In this document: positions 48,850 through 61,390 of the stretch, piece by piece | How the letters are laid out: each line of letters opens with the position of its first letter | Position numbering within the stretch: position 1 is the first letter of the stretch | From: Labia minor | Lineage: Eukaryota; Arthropoda; Insecta; Dermaptera; Spongiphoridae | Length of the DNA stretch: 64,000 nucleotides | Assembly (NCBI GenBank): GCA_963082975.1 | Contig: OY720344.1 | Location: forward strand, 72,196,546-72,260,545 | Direction of reading: 5' to 3' | The notes under the pieces: model-generated | Seen by the model: only the letters and a program-made list of their open reading frames with translations | Database searches by the model: none | Told to the model about the DNA's origin: nothing | Made by a program: the position numbers and the translations under genes

Positions 48850-49310
48850 AGATAAATCGGATGGGGGATGAGCTGTTTAAAAGAATATTTTTATTTGTTT
48901 CGTAATTATGGGACGCTCGATTTATTAATTGTATCGAGTTGAAAGCTCTCCTTTTCATCCACCAATGGGATTTCGGCTCGCTTATCAGCCTCAGGTGTAG
49001 CACAGGTGTGTCGAGCCAATGGGACAACGTTTGTCCCCTCCCTAATTTTGGGGGCCGGGTGGGGGATGCCGCCGTGCAGGGGTCATGACGCATGCGCATC
49101 ATCCAATGCGTGACCTCGCCCGAGGTCGAAATTTCAGCCCCGCCTCTTCTTCCTGGCTGGTGGTCCTGGGGGATCGATCCCGAAAACCGGCCACCAGAAG
49201 ACAATTTCCCGGAAAAAATAAAAAAAAATCAAAGAAAGAGTATAGAAAACAATCAAGCGCTATAAATTGTGAAAGGGTGAGAAAAAATCAGCTATAAATA
49301 ATTGGTCTGT
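48850..49310. other. Strong GC-rich island, promoter-like
   Basis: The richest non-coding island: two CCAATGGG words (48961, 49017), TATCAGCCTCAGGTG, GTGACCTCGCCCGAGGTC and TGACGCATGCGCATC, one base off an NRF1 palindrome. CCAAT, CpG words and NRF1-like sites are typical of promoters, so an unrecognised non-coding RNA or a first exon could start here. The 122-codon minus and 70-codon plus frames have low-complexity ends and match no family I know. Confidence 0.45.
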
Positions 49311-49644
49311 GATTTAAGGGGTTGGATACATGCTTTGGATGGGGTTGCGTTTTGAGAAGTGAATTTATAATTTATGCCAGGTTTTTATTAATGAATTTGG
49401 ATTGTTTTGGTAAACTTTGGATGATATTTAAAATAAATTATGATTTTTTCTTAAATTTTAATAACATTTAAATAATAATAAAAAATTAAATTTCTTTGAA
49501 TCACATTTAAAAATTATTGAATGAAATTATTATAGTAATTTTAAGTAGATTTTCAATATCTTTAGCAATTTGAAAAATAATATTTAAGTAAGTAAATTAA
49601 ATAAATAAAATGTAAATAAATTTATCAATTATAATTAAATTATA

Positions 49645-50085
49645 TAATTATTTATATATAAATTAATAATAAACGCAAAAAGATTATAGATAATTTTTTA
49701 TTAAAAACACTCGGTTTTTCGTTTCAAAATAAACTTTTATTCAATTTTATGATGATTTCGACAGTAATATCATCAACAAAAGTTTGGTTACTATGTTCTG
49801 TAGATGTACTGAATTATATTTAATCAGTTACTGATGACGTAACTATCGTAATAATCATAAAGTTGATTAAAAGTTTGAAACAAAAAAAATCGAGTGTATT
49901 TAATAATAACTTCTTATTTACATTTTTGATATTATTTTTAATATTACATTTATATAAACTGAAAGTTGTAAAAGAAAAGATTTTTCAGGTTGAATTTACA
50001 AAAGATATTTTAGTTTATTTTTATTTTATTTCTTAGAGAGTTTTAATTTTTGAAAAAGGAGAGCCTAGCGAGCCTAGACTATTAT
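49645..50085 (+). mobile_element. Long-TIR fold-back element, copy 1
   Basis: The core 49692-49910 is a fold-back. TTTTTATTAAAAACACTCGG and AACTTTTATTCAATTTTATG on the left pair with CATAAAGTTGATTAAAAGTT and CGAGTGTATTTAATAATAA on the right. One arm extends a further 170 bp to GGAGAG near 50065. The element recurs in opposite orientation at 52.8-53.2 kb. It has no transposase and no clear target duplication. A TGATGACGTAAC word lies in the loop. Confidence 0.75.
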
Positions 50086-50839
50086 TTTTAATTTTATCTC
50101 TTTTTCAATATCAAACAAAATGTCCCAAAAATAAAAACAATATTATAGAAAAGAACTAAAAAAATCTTTAACATGAAAAATTCAACTTTTATTTGATTTT
50201 TGTTTTTAAATTTAATTTCTTGTTTTGTTTTATAATTTCAATTAAAAAAGAAATAATTTGTGAAAATAAGTAGGGAGATTTTTTTTATTTTGAAATTTTA
50301 TTAAACTAATTTATAATTTTATTGAACTATGTATAAAATAATTACTTACATAAATTATATATATAAACTATTTTTCATTTTTGTTTTTCTTCATTTTAAC
50401 CTACCGATTAAATAATCTTTATATGTACTATATATATATATACATATATCATATATTTTTTAATTGTTTAGCCGCCCTTCTTTTCTATCAACGCTCAGAT
50501 GGTATACCTTGCTACTACCGTCTTCTTATTGGACTGACGAGTTCTTATTTAATTCATTTCTATTCCTGTATAAAAATACATATATTAAAATATAATATTT
50601 ATTTTTAAATTGAATTAATAATATTACTAACAAGTGTAATGAATACTATTAAAAATATAAATATGAATGAGGAAATCAATAGAAAAGAGATCATTATACA
50701 TATATATAACTCATATTTAAAAAAGCAATATATATATATATATATATATATAAATATAATTCTGATTTCATTTTCCTTATGAAACAAGATTGGCCTTGGA
50801 TGTTCTATTTTTTAATGAATATGTTGGATGCAAATGAAT

Positions 50840-51110
50840 GAATAAATAAAGGGGCTCGAGCTTTTCCTAACATTCGATGGCAAATGAACGAGACGGACAG
50901 ACAGACAGTTAAAGAGTGCTATTAAAACGAATCTCATGAAGTAGTCGCATTTCATTTGGTTATAAAAACATTAATTAGGAAAAAGGAAAAAATGATTACA
51001 TGTTGACTGAAATCCTAAATAAATAATACGCAAATTTTATACATTCATCTGAGCCACGTGCAGGTTTGGTTTTATGAATTAATTAATCCACCCTCCACGA
51101 TGATTAGAAA
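50840..51110. other. Moderately GC-rich island (putative cis-regulatory)
   Basis: CATTCGATGGCAAATGAACG, GACGGACAGACAGACAG, CTGAGCCACGTGCAGG (CACGTG E-box) and TTAATTAATCCACCCTCC with ATGATTAG. Low confidence because the interior is AT-rich. Confidence 0.3.
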
Positions 51111-51494
51111 ATAATATTGTTTACATATAAGTAAAAAATATTTTCTTTTCTTATATGACTAATCTTTTGTTATTATAATATTATTTCATATTGTCATAGC
51201 ACTCAAAAATGGATTATTTTTTTTTATAAAATTTCAGTACCTGCTTCTCCGAGCCACCGCTCGTTACTTTAAAAAAATTATTCCTTATGAAGTATGAATA
51301 TTTTCAGATTAGGATTATTATTTAAAATAAATAAACGACAAAATATATTAAACAATTTCAAATAATTTAAAAAAACAAAAATTAAATTATGGCCTGGGAT
51401 ATAACATAATATATATTTCTAAAATTTAATAAAAAAATATTATTAAAATAAATATTTTTAATTTTATTTATATTTATACTATTTTGTATTTAAG

Positions 51495-51602
51495 GAAGCG
51501 CTGTCTGGCGTAGTTTCTGATGTCATTTAAATTTATTATTTTAAATTAAGAAAAAACTAACAAAGATGATTTTCCAGAGATTGAAACCAATACAGATCAT
51601 TT
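51495..51602 (-). mobile_element. Family 2 relic
   Basis: Minus-strand remnant: TTAAATTAAGAAAAAACTAA, AAAGATGATTTTCCAGAGA and TGAAACCAATACAGATCAT parallel the central part of copies b and d. The CRE-like TGACGTCA of the family is mutated here. No ends survive. Confidence 0.5.
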
Positions 51603-52099
51603 TTCTTTATAAATATTATCTATGGTGTGAATTTCAAAAAAATTCTTAGTGTGGTTTAATATTTAAAAAATATATAAATAAATTTATTTTTTTATTAATT
51701 AAAAATTTATTTGTGTTTTAAAAATTATAATTAATAAAAATAATTATAGAAAATATAAATAAAAATTAATATGACTAAAATGACTAAAATGATCTTAAAT
51801 CCCATTTTTCTTAAGTAAATACCTATAATGTATAACCAGAAAGGTAAGAACAAAATTCTAGGCCATGTAGATGAGCTCATTATTCTTCAAATCCCAGTTA
51901 TTTAAATAACAAAATAGAATTGAAAATATTTTTTTAGGTTTTAGCCTTAATTTGAATTTTTAAAATGAAAAATATATTTTTTTTTGTACTTTTTATAAAT
52001 GGATAAATTTTAAGAGAGTTCTAATATAATAATTTTATCTCTATTTAAATATATTCAGTAGGAAAAATAATTAAAAATGATGTAAAAATTTTATTAGGT

Positions 52100-52460
52100 C
52101 CATCATCGTGTTAAAGATTCGAGACACGATTGTAAAGAAATGATGGGCTATTCGGTGGTGTGATTAGCAATTAGCCTGGGACGACGATCACTTGAAGCAA
52201 AGTAGGAAGAAGTAGCAGGAAGGGGAGTGCAAAATGAGCCAAATAACGACGGCCATAAGGAGTTTGGGAAACGGTCGGAAACTTTTCACCAAGACATACG
52301 CGGTAGTTTAAAAAAGAAAAAAGGAAACATTATTGGGCCACAAGAATAATGAAAAGTTCCAATCGTCGTCAATTGAGAAGAAATACGCGAGCGAGAGAAT
52401 AGGAGAAGGAAAAAGGTAATTTTGTAGAAAATATGATCGGAATCGGGCGAGTGATTTTAT
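52100..52460. other. GC-richer single-copy island (putative cis-regulatory)
   Basis: GGTGTGATTAGCAATTAGCC pairs a GATTA and an AATTAG homeodomain word. AACGACGGCCATAAGG, AACATTATTGGGCCAC, ACAAGAATAATG and CAATCGTCGTCAATTG follow. No protein-like frame. Homeodomain-type words in a compact unique segment fit an enhancer. Confidence 0.4.
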
Positions 52461-52754
52461 TTCAACATGTTTAATTCATTGTTTTTTAATGGATTTTTCT
52501 GAACTCAATTTTATTGATATATTCGAAAAGAAAAAGGAAAATTTACTAAAATTTATACCTTTAGTTTTGGTGAGAAAAAATTGATAAATCAAAAAATAGA
52601 CAAAGGAAAAAATATTTGTATATCGATAATAAAAACGTTAAGTATTAAATAAAATTAATTTAAATTAAATGTAAATAACTCTGAATTTATTTTATTTATA
52701 ATATACATGATTTTAATTATTATGGAATCATGATTGTCATATTAAATAATAAAT

Positions 52755-53225
52755 TTGGAAAACGCTCTCCTTTTTCTAAAATTAAAACTCTCTAGGAAAT
52801 AAAATAAAAATAAACTAAAATATCTTTTGTAATTTCAATCTGAAAAATCTTTTCTTTTACCACTTTCAGTTTATATAAATGTAAATAAAAATAATATCAA
52901 AAATGTAAATAATAAGTTATTATTAAATACACTCAATTTTTTGTTTCAAACTTTTAATCAACTTTATGATTATTTCGATGGTTACGTCGTAAATATAATT
53001 CAGTACATCTACGGTACATAGTATACAAACTTTGGTTGATGATGTTACTGTCGAAATTATCAAAAAATTGAATAAAAGTTTATTTTGAAACAAAAAACCG
53101 AGTGTTTTTAATAAAAAGTTATCTCTAACCTTTTTGAGTTTATTATTTATTTTCATTTACGTTTATAAGTAAATTGAAAGTTTTTATAAAAGAAAAAAAA
53201 TTCAGGTTCAATCTACAAATAATAC
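52755..53225 (-). mobile_element. Long-TIR fold-back element, copy 2
   Basis: This is the inverted counterpart of 49645-50085: CTCTCCTTTTTCTAAAATTA, CTAAAATATCTTTTGTAATT, ACACTCAATTTTTTGTTTCA, the loop, then AACAAAAAACCGAGTGTTTT. Here the arm flank (AGTAAATTGAAAGTTTTTATA, TTCAGGTTCAATCTACAAA) also appears beyond the right end, so the full terminal repeats may be about 200 bp. The 77-codon minus frame (52923-53156) is a by-product. Confidence 0.75.
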
Positions 53226-55039
53226 AATGATTCAACCAGAATTTTTTTTTTATCTAATCAAAATTTCTTTGCTTTTGTTATTATTTTTAATTTTATTTAT
53301 TTAATCATTAAGTTCGAGGTTGCTCCTTTACAGTCGATCTAAAACCTTTTAAATAATTATTTAAATAAAATTGTTTTTATTTGTTATTTTTAATTTATTA
53401 TTATTATTATTATTATTGGTTATTATTTATTTATTAATAATGCAATTGCTCATTATTTAAAGCGTCTTAAATAATAAAAATAATAATTATTATTAATTAT
53501 TATATAAAAAAACTTCTAAAAACTAATTCAAAATATCTACTACTCATATTAAAAAATTTAATTTATAGAAATTAGCATAGAATGGCAGAAATTCACTTGA
53601 AACTTTTAACAGTGACTATAGTAGTCCTTTAGAACTTACCCCTGTATCAACGTGATCTACTCTACACTATATATAATAATGTAAAATAATACATTTTAAA
53701 GTAATAATAATAATAATAATAATATATTATTCTTTAAGTCGAGTGAAATTTTCATTGCTAAATAAGAATATAAGCATATTAAGAAATTTCTGATGATTAA
53801 TTGATCTTTATAATTAGTCCTAATACTGTTAGGAATTTTAATTATTGGTATATCACTTGTTTGGGTTGTTTTAATAAAACAATGGATTATTTATAATTTG
53901 AAATAAGTATTGTATTGATTTTGTTTAACTTTGTGACCTTAATGTCCAATAATATTATATTTCATGAATAAATTATTAAATAGTTAAATTGAGAACTTGA
54001 GTAAAGGTTTTATAATGAATTACAAATATTTTTGCAGTTGAATGTTCAATTTATATATATATTAATGAATAAAATATTATTATTATAAAATACATATAAA
54101 GACATATAACTATTTATATATTTCTACATTTAAATATTTTGATTTAATATTCTATGAGATATTTAACTTGATTTAAAAAATAATTAAAATTAAATTCATT
54201 GAAATCTTACTAACCCAAAGAAAAAAACACATTTATAAAATTAAAAAAAAAATATTATATTCCACGTATGTATAAACAGTTACGGAAAAAAGAGAACACC
54301 AGTCAAGTCAAATACAACCCCTTTCTTAATAATATTAAAATGTAATTCAAAATTAAAGAAATTAGTTTTTAATACCATAAAATCATATAACTGCCAATCA
54401 GATTTAAAATTAAATTGGTATTAAAAATTCATTTCTTTCCTGTTGAGAAAGGCGTTACGCTTACTAGGCTGATATTCTCATTTTCCATCATTATAAATAT
54501 TATTACAAAAATTCACAATATATGCAAATAAAAACAAATAAGAAATACAAATCTGTCCTACAAAATTAAATAGTCAAAAAACTAACACAATTATTATTGT
54601 CTAAAATTATATATATACATCACAGATTCTTATAAAAATAAATACAATTTTTCATATAATTATAACAAAATGAATTAACTATTATATTTTAGAATTAAAT
54701 AATACATAAATAATAAATTAACAAAGAATTAAGTAAATTAAAATTAAATAGAACATGAATTTAAAATGATATAAATTTTTGAAGTTTATGATTTAATGAA
54801 TTAATGAATAAAATAAATAGTAAATATAAAAATATCGATAAATACTTATAAATACAAATAAAAATTTCTTTATGACTAAAATAATCTGAATTATTTTTAT
54901 TAAAATATCTTCAAATTTTATTTTTTTAATTTATTTCCATAAAAAAAATATTTTAATATAAAAAATATGTATATTAAGATGATAGATTTAATTGTAAATA
55001 TTAAATTTAAAGTGAAATACAATGATTGTGCTGGTTGTA
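53226..55039. other. AT-rich intergenic DNA
   Basis: (TTA)n near 53398 and (TAA)n near 53703-53724. No gene or recognisable repeat. Confidence 0.5.
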
Positions 55040-55235
55040 ATACCTGTAAGGGTAGCAGATGAGTGCATCGTCTTTAGAACAGACGGCCTGACGTTTGCCA
55101 TTCCGCAGCCGATCGGTTGTGGGGGCCCGAAAAACGCTCTATCAGCGTTTATTATAATCGAGCTTAAAGGCGAAAAACACAGAGAAAGTGACTCTCCTGG
55201 CTGGATGCATGAAGTTTTCATTCACTCTTGAACAA
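55040..55235. other. High-complexity island (conserved-element candidate)
   Basis: It contains GGGTAGCAGATGAGTGCATC, TGCCATTCCGCAGCCGATCG, GGGGGCCCGAAAAACGCT and a small hairpin AAACGCT-CTATC-AGCGTTT. Opposed frames of 69 and 77 codons overlap fully; neither is recognised. On the minus strand TTACAG/GTATT and on the plus strand CCTGTAAGGG could act as splice donors, so a short non-coding or coding exon cannot be excluded. Confidence 0.4.
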
Positions 55236-56789
55236 CAACAAAAATTACAAGCAAAAGAAACAAATTTTAACTTCTAGAAATGAAAAAAGAATATGAAATA
55301 GAAATGAATGAATGAATAATAAATATAAATAGAATAATAAATAATATATTTCTTTGCCTAGAAGTATAAATAATTTTAAAAGATTATATTTCTTCTCTCT
55401 GATCCTTTGCATTGATAAGAAAAAGAAAATATCATTAATATTAAGGCAAGGAAATAGGATCTCTGGACTTAGTAGGGTTTTTTTATACTCATACGTTGAA
55501 ACTTGATAAGAATGTAACCATTATATATTATATTATATATATTTATATATATTATTATCATTTTAATAAAAAAATATCTCATTTTTGACACATTCATTTT
55601 AAAAATATTTTACTATTCATTCATTAATTCTATTTATTTAATTTTTTTTTCATTCATATGATATAGTATTATAAAATACAATAGTTTATAATATTTTTAT
55701 TTATTCTATATTAATCACCAAAAACTAATAATGATGATGTCCTTGTTAAATGTTCATTGAACGCTTCAGCTGGAACTAGGTGAGATATAGGAAATAAAAA
55801 TATTATACAAAATTTATTAAAAAATTTGAAAATTTTGAAAATTTGTTCAGTTGTCCTAAGAGAATTGTTACTAATCTTACAATTAAGTTTAATTTTTAAT
55901 TACTTATTTATTATTTAATAGTTTATTTTTTTAAATTGATATTTATTTATTTACTTTATTTATTTTGATCATGCTCTCTCTAGAGGTCCCGACGATGATG
56001 ATTTGACTTGACCTACCTACCTCTGAAGGCAGACTACTTGAGTAAAAATAAAAACTAAATCCTAAATCCGGGTTAGAATACTGGATGATTACTTTAAGGC
56101 ACAAATGGATAGCCTTTGATGCTGAATTGCCTTTAAATCACAAATAATAATAATAATAATGATTATAATCATGATTTTGATTTTATAATTAAAATAAATT
56201 ATTATATTTTTATTAATATTATTATAACACATCTTGATTTTAAACATGATTAATTTATTGAATAATAGTTTAGAAAATTTAATCTTAAAAAAAAAAAAAA
56301 TAAAAAAACTCAATTGTACTTTAATTTTAAATTTTAATGTATTTTACTGCTATGTATTTTCATTTGAAATTTATTTAAACGTTTTACTATAGTATTTATT
56401 TTTATTTTTAAACTACCTTCTAGCTTATTTAAAGTATAATTCAATTAGAGTTTTAATTTAATAATAAAAAAAAACTAATTATTTTTAAATCGATATATCG
56501 ATTATGACACCCTTTAGTATTTCTTAATTGCTAAAGTAGTTCGCTAAAAAATAAATTATTTATATTGATTTTCTATTTACTTATATACAATTTCTAAATG
56601 CCTATTGTTTATGTTTGAAATTCAATAAAAGATAAATAATGATTGATAATAATAATAAATAATTATTTGTTTATGAAAAAATATAAATATGATCAATGAA
56701 ATATTAGATTTTTTAAGACTTTCTCTCAGTGAATGAATAATAATAATTCATTAATTCAATTAATAAAAACAAGAAATTCTGATGTATAG
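55236..56789. other. AT-rich intergenic DNA
   Basis: TAGAGGTCCCGACGATGATG near 55982, followed by ACCTACCTACCTCTGAAGG, is the only complex patch. No gene. Confidence 0.45.
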
Positions 56790-57345
56790 AAGCCATGGAT
56801 GCTTTATTATGCATTCTCCACCATTCCGGATGACCTCATCTTTCTCTGGCCCATAAATGCTACGAAGAATCCTGTTTTCTCCCAGGGTCATAGATCATGC
56901 CTCACATCCATATAATACAACTGGAAAAATAATTGTTTTATATATTTTAATTTTCATCCCCTTTGATAATAATTTTGATGAGATAAGTCCCTTTAGTGTA
57001 TGATAACAGGCGATACTCGATTGTAACCTCGATTTAAATTCTTCTCAAACTTTATTATGCTTAGTGATAACAGAACCTAAGTATTTAAATTTTTTACACT
57101 TTCAAATTCTACGTTTTGTATGTTAAGATTATGTATGTTAATAGCATTCCTCTCTGGTACTAAATATTTTGTCTAAGAACTATTAATTTCAAGCCCTACC
57201 TCTTTTTCAACCTTAAATTTTCTGTCGCATCTTTAAGTGAGTTTATCGGGTCTTCTATTATATTTAAATCGTCCGCGTAACCTAATACTTGATTTTGATC
57301 TTGAACCTTGGTTAACAATTCCAAATTAGCATGGTGATAAATTTA
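56790..57345 (-). pseudogene. Non-LTR retrotransposon reverse transcriptase fragment with YADD motif
   Basis: Read on the minus strand the fragment gives NQVLGYADDLNIIEDPINSL (the catalytic YADD box of reverse transcriptase) and, past a frameshift, EVGLEINSS. It continues with TKYLVPERNAINIHNLNIQN, VEFESVKNLKYLGSVITKHN, ISSKLLSKGMKIKIYKTIIF, PVVLYGCEA and ILRSIYGPEKDEV. This order is standard for ORF2 of jockey/CR1/RTE-like elements; the clade cannot be fixed from the fragment. Several in-frame stops and a frameshift make it a pseudogene. It supplies the 5' part of the sequence seen at 26.9 kb. Confidence 0.82.
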
Positions 57346-58399
57346 CAATAATATGAATGAAAAAATTAAATGGATTATGTAATTCGTTGCCAATTCTGGA
57401 ATTGAGCCAGGCTTTAACAAATTTTCTATAAATATTTATGGTAAAAATATAAAAATATATACATATATATTATAAATATATACTTTTTTTATCTCAAAAA
57501 ATTATAATAATTTTAAAAGTTCAAAACAAATTTTAACTAATTTTCTTTATATATGATTGAATATAAACCTAGCTCAGCCTGTTGCACATTTTCTAGGGTT
57601 TTATATATAAAGTTCTTAAAAATTTTTATTAGTTTTACTAAGAAATTATTATTATTATTATCATACTATTATTTTGTTCTAATAAATTTTATATTTAAAC
57701 ATTTTTAAATTATTATTTTTTTTAATTTATCGAATTATTCTTAAACAAATAAAATAAATTGTTTGCGGATGGGAACTATACTTACTACATAGGTATTTAA
57801 GAAAATAAATATTAAAATACTTTATAATTTTAACAAAATAGAGTTCAATTATATTATTAAAGTACAAATTTATTTTATTTATTTATTTATTTTTATAGAT
57901 ATTTTTGTTGTATTGGCCATTGAGATTCAGGGGAATATTACCATAAAAAAAAAATTAAATGATTGAATTTAGCAAAATTCGTTACTTAAAACGTCGATTA
58001 TTTATCCCATTTTATTTTAATGAATGTAAGTGAAGATAATACATTAATAATCTACAATATTATTTATACTGAATGATAAAAGGATTTTCAGAAGATTTTT
58101 TTAATCAAATAAAACAATTTTTTGCACATAACAATCCAATATTCTAGAGCAGATTCTATACTTTTTTAATATTTATATAATATATTTTAGATAATTAGTA
58201 ATATTAAAATATAATAATTAAACTGATTTAATAAATAAATCTTTGTATAAATGATCTTTTATAATTTCCTGATGGTGTATTACTTTTTATAAAGCTTTAT
58301 TAACAAAGAAACAGACAAGAGGCAATGAAAATGTACAAATTAAAAAAAAAATATAATAATAAAATGTGAATGACGAAGTCTGTTATTTCGATTTGCAAT
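57346..58399. other. AT-rich intergenic DNA
   Basis: Nothing recognisable. TATTTATTTATTTATTT near 57878 is low complexity. Confidence 0.5.
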
Positions 58400-58640
58400 G
58401 ATTAATCATAATGACCTGGAGGGTGGGCGGAGTTGACACGGGTCGTGGGCCCTTCATCTGTCAAAAGCCGCCCTTTTAGCGCCCTGTCAAGCCCTCAGCA
58501 ACGCCCACACGTCATTAGGACCTGAAATGAAACTATGCCAATTAACATTTTTCATTCGAGTCCATTCGCATTGCGTATTACGCGCCCAGAGATTTCAATC
58601 AAATTTTAATGAATCCTTTTCTCAACGCCTTGGGCGATTA
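58400..58640. other. GC-rich island 3.2 kb downstream of Maf (putative enhancer)
   Basis: It contains GGAGGGTGGGCGGAGTTGAC (KLF/Sp-type GGGCGG), CATCTGTCAAAAG (TGIF/Meis-like TGTCAA), CCTCAGCAACGCCCACACG (half-MARE-like TCAGCA beside a CGCCCACAC box), CGTCATTAGGACC and GCGTATTACGCGCCC. This is the closest strong island to the Maf gene and the most plausible regulatory partner. Confidence 0.45.
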
Positions 58641-59329
58641 TTCTTCTAAAATATTATACTTATATATATACAATATATTTAATTAAAAGACTCAATAAAA
58701 TAAAACTAATAAATTAATTTATGATTTAAATTTATTTAAATAATATAAAAATATCATTAATTCTAGGTGAATAACTACTATTGATAAATTTTCATTTAAT
58801 TAATTATATTATTTTACTTTAACAATAAGAAATACGATTTAATTACCCATAAAATTCTTAAGATATACTAAATATTTGAGGATCCATTAAAAAGGTTTAA
58901 AGGTTTAAAGATTTAAAGATCATTTTAATTCAATAAATTTTTGTCAAGCATATAACTTTTACTAACGAGTTCATTTATTTATTTGTTATTTAATAAAAAT
59001 TTTGAATTTTTCTTTACAATAAAAATTGTGATATTAGTTAAGAATTTTATTTTTAAATAAAATATTTTGAGTTTTTGTCGACTTTATTTTTCTAAATTTT
59101 ATAAAAAACAAAATAAAACAAACAAGTCTCCTTTCTCACTTAAGATTTAAAAAATTGAATTTTATTTTTTAATTATTATATTTAATTTAATTAATCTAAA
59201 CAAAGATTCATACAGTAGTTCTATTATGGTAAAATATTATCGAAATAACTTAATAAATTATTTATTTGATCTTTTGTTCGGTAAACTTTAGTATATTATT
59301 AGGAATTACCTTTCTATTATGGTAAAATA

Positions 59330-59462
59330 GGTATATATACTATGGCCACTAGAAGTTTTCCCAAGAATTGCCTAAGGAAAAAGTTTCTTAGAATTAATCA
59401 AAGAATCAACTGGCGAAGTTTCATCAAATTCTGCGAGGTGTAGGGGCCATAGTATATATACC
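59330..59462. mobile_element. 133-bp miniature element with perfect 18-bp terminal inverted repeats
   Basis: GGTATATATACTATGGCC (59330-59347) is the exact inverse of GGCCATAGTATATATACC (59445-59462). The interior contains GAATTAATCAAAGAATCAAC and TGGCGAAGTTTCATCAAATT, also seen near 13715 (GAATCAACTAGCAAAGTTTC) and 22170 (GGAATATACTGGTAAAGTTT). It is probably a MITE or the folded remnant of a larger element; the family is unknown. Confidence 0.65.
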
Positions 59463-59723
59463 ATTTATTTAATTAATATGAAGAATAAATTATTATATAA
59501 AAATAGTAATTTAATAAAAAATAATATTTTTTGTTATTTAATATATAATTTTATTTAAACTCAATCTTTAGATGTGCAAATAAATAAATAAACGCCATAA
59601 TTTTATCAATAAATATACATACAAATTAAATTAAAATAAAAGATCAAATAAATCTCTAATATAATTGGAAAAAAATAACTTTTTATTGATTTAAAAAATT
59701 ATAGGCATATATATATTATAGGC

Positions 59724-59761
<38 letters not shown>

Positions 59762-59999
59762 TTTATACATATCACATAGTTATTTATTTATCTATCTGTA
59801 AACTATTTTGGATTGAAAAAATAAATGAAGGATAGCAATGAAATGCATTCTTTATTTTTTATCAATTTAATTGTTATTTTTCTTTTAATTTGATTAAATT
59901 GAATCTTCCTGTATTCTTCCCATGGATTTTTGTTTGATTTCTCATAGAAAAATAAATTAATATAAGATAAGATAATAATAAAAAAAACACAACAAATTC

Positions 60000-61056
60000 T
60001 TGTTTTATAATTGTTTATTGAGATTTTCATGATTTTTTTTTAATATATTTTATATATAAAAAATATGTACTACAAAAAGTATTAAAAATAAAATAAAACA
60101 TTTTCGACAAAATAGAATAAAAATAAAAATATATTTGAGATTTATAAAAAAAAATAACGAATCACAATTACATAGAAAAGATGATTTCAAAATAGGAAAA
60201 ATAAAATGAAATTAAAATAATAATAATTTAATGACGAATATACAAGTTTTTTTTTTAAATAATAAAATTTTTCATTTTTTTTTATTTTTATATTTTTATA
60301 TATATATATATATATAATATAGATTTATAGAATGTCCTATAACATAACAATTCTGATAACAATGGAATGTTTTATTTTTTTTCATTAATAAAATCTATCC
60401 CTTATAGAAAAATAAAAAATATATATAATGAATATTGAGAGGAATAAATATATAATATTTATAGGGGAAGGAATATTTTAATTATATATATATATATATA
60501 TAAAGATGTAGATATATAAATATATCTATATCTATATATACATATGTACTTAAAAAGATGACAACAAAAATAGAATTTAAAAATGAAAAATTACTATAAT
60601 TTTTGTAGTATTTTTTTCTTAATTTTGTTTTTTTTTATATTTTTTTTTTAAATTTATTTTCTAGTTTTTTTTATTTTTTTATTTTTTAATTATTTTATTT
60701 TAAAAAAATGTTTAAATAGATCTTTTAATGATGGATTGTAATGTTGGAACATTCAAGCTTTTTAGACAATCACATACTATAGTTATCATAATTACAGGTT
60801 GGAAATTTGTAATTTATTTTTTTTTTTTTATTTTTAATTTATCCAAGAGAATAAGTTATATATTTTAAAGAAACTATTCTATTATATTTTGTTGATTTTT
60901 TTTACAGATACTAAGATGCATTTGATTGGATGATTAATATAATACAAGTATCTTTGGAGAACCATTTTTATAGAAAATTAAAAAAACAATATAATCCAGC
61001 AGCACCATTGGTTGATTAATACGTAAAATCAGGTAGAATAGTTTTTTTTATCACTA

Positions 61057-61096
<40 letters not shown>

Positions 61097-61390
61097 TAAT
61101 AATAATAATAAAATATTTTTTGATACAAATTTGTACGTCATGATGATTATAATATTTTTTATCCATTTGAAAAAAAAACAAATATAAATAATATCAGAGT
61201 TTATGTATTATTATTTCTCGTCAAGTCTTTTTGTATCATTATCAGTATCATTCAAAATTTTTGTTTTATTAGATATATACATATAGACATATATATATAT
61301 ATTTATATATATATATATATATAAAGTTTGAAAGATTATTCAAGATAAGAATAATAGTTTTAATTATACACAAAGAATATATATTTTTTT
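60000..61390. other. Extremely AT-rich 3' flank or UTR of the Maf gene
   Basis: The segment consists of A/T homopolymers, (TA)n (for example 60297-60315, 61304-61322) and a (TAA)n run at 61056-61112. Many TTTATT words (AATAAA on the minus strand) could serve as polyadenylation signals, so the 3' end of the Maf transcript cannot be placed. Only short islands of complexity (60725-60800, 60905-61040) stand out. No coding potential was seen. Confidence 0.5.

Noticed and set aside
48836..49204. 122-codon minus frame in the GC-rich island
   Set aside because: Length is explained by GC content; the ends are low complexity and no family is recognisable. Kept as an island instead.
55022..55231. 69- and 77-codon overlapping frames in both strands
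   Set aside because: Mutually antisense over the same island and not recognised; a short exon is possible but cannot be supported, so only the island is reported.
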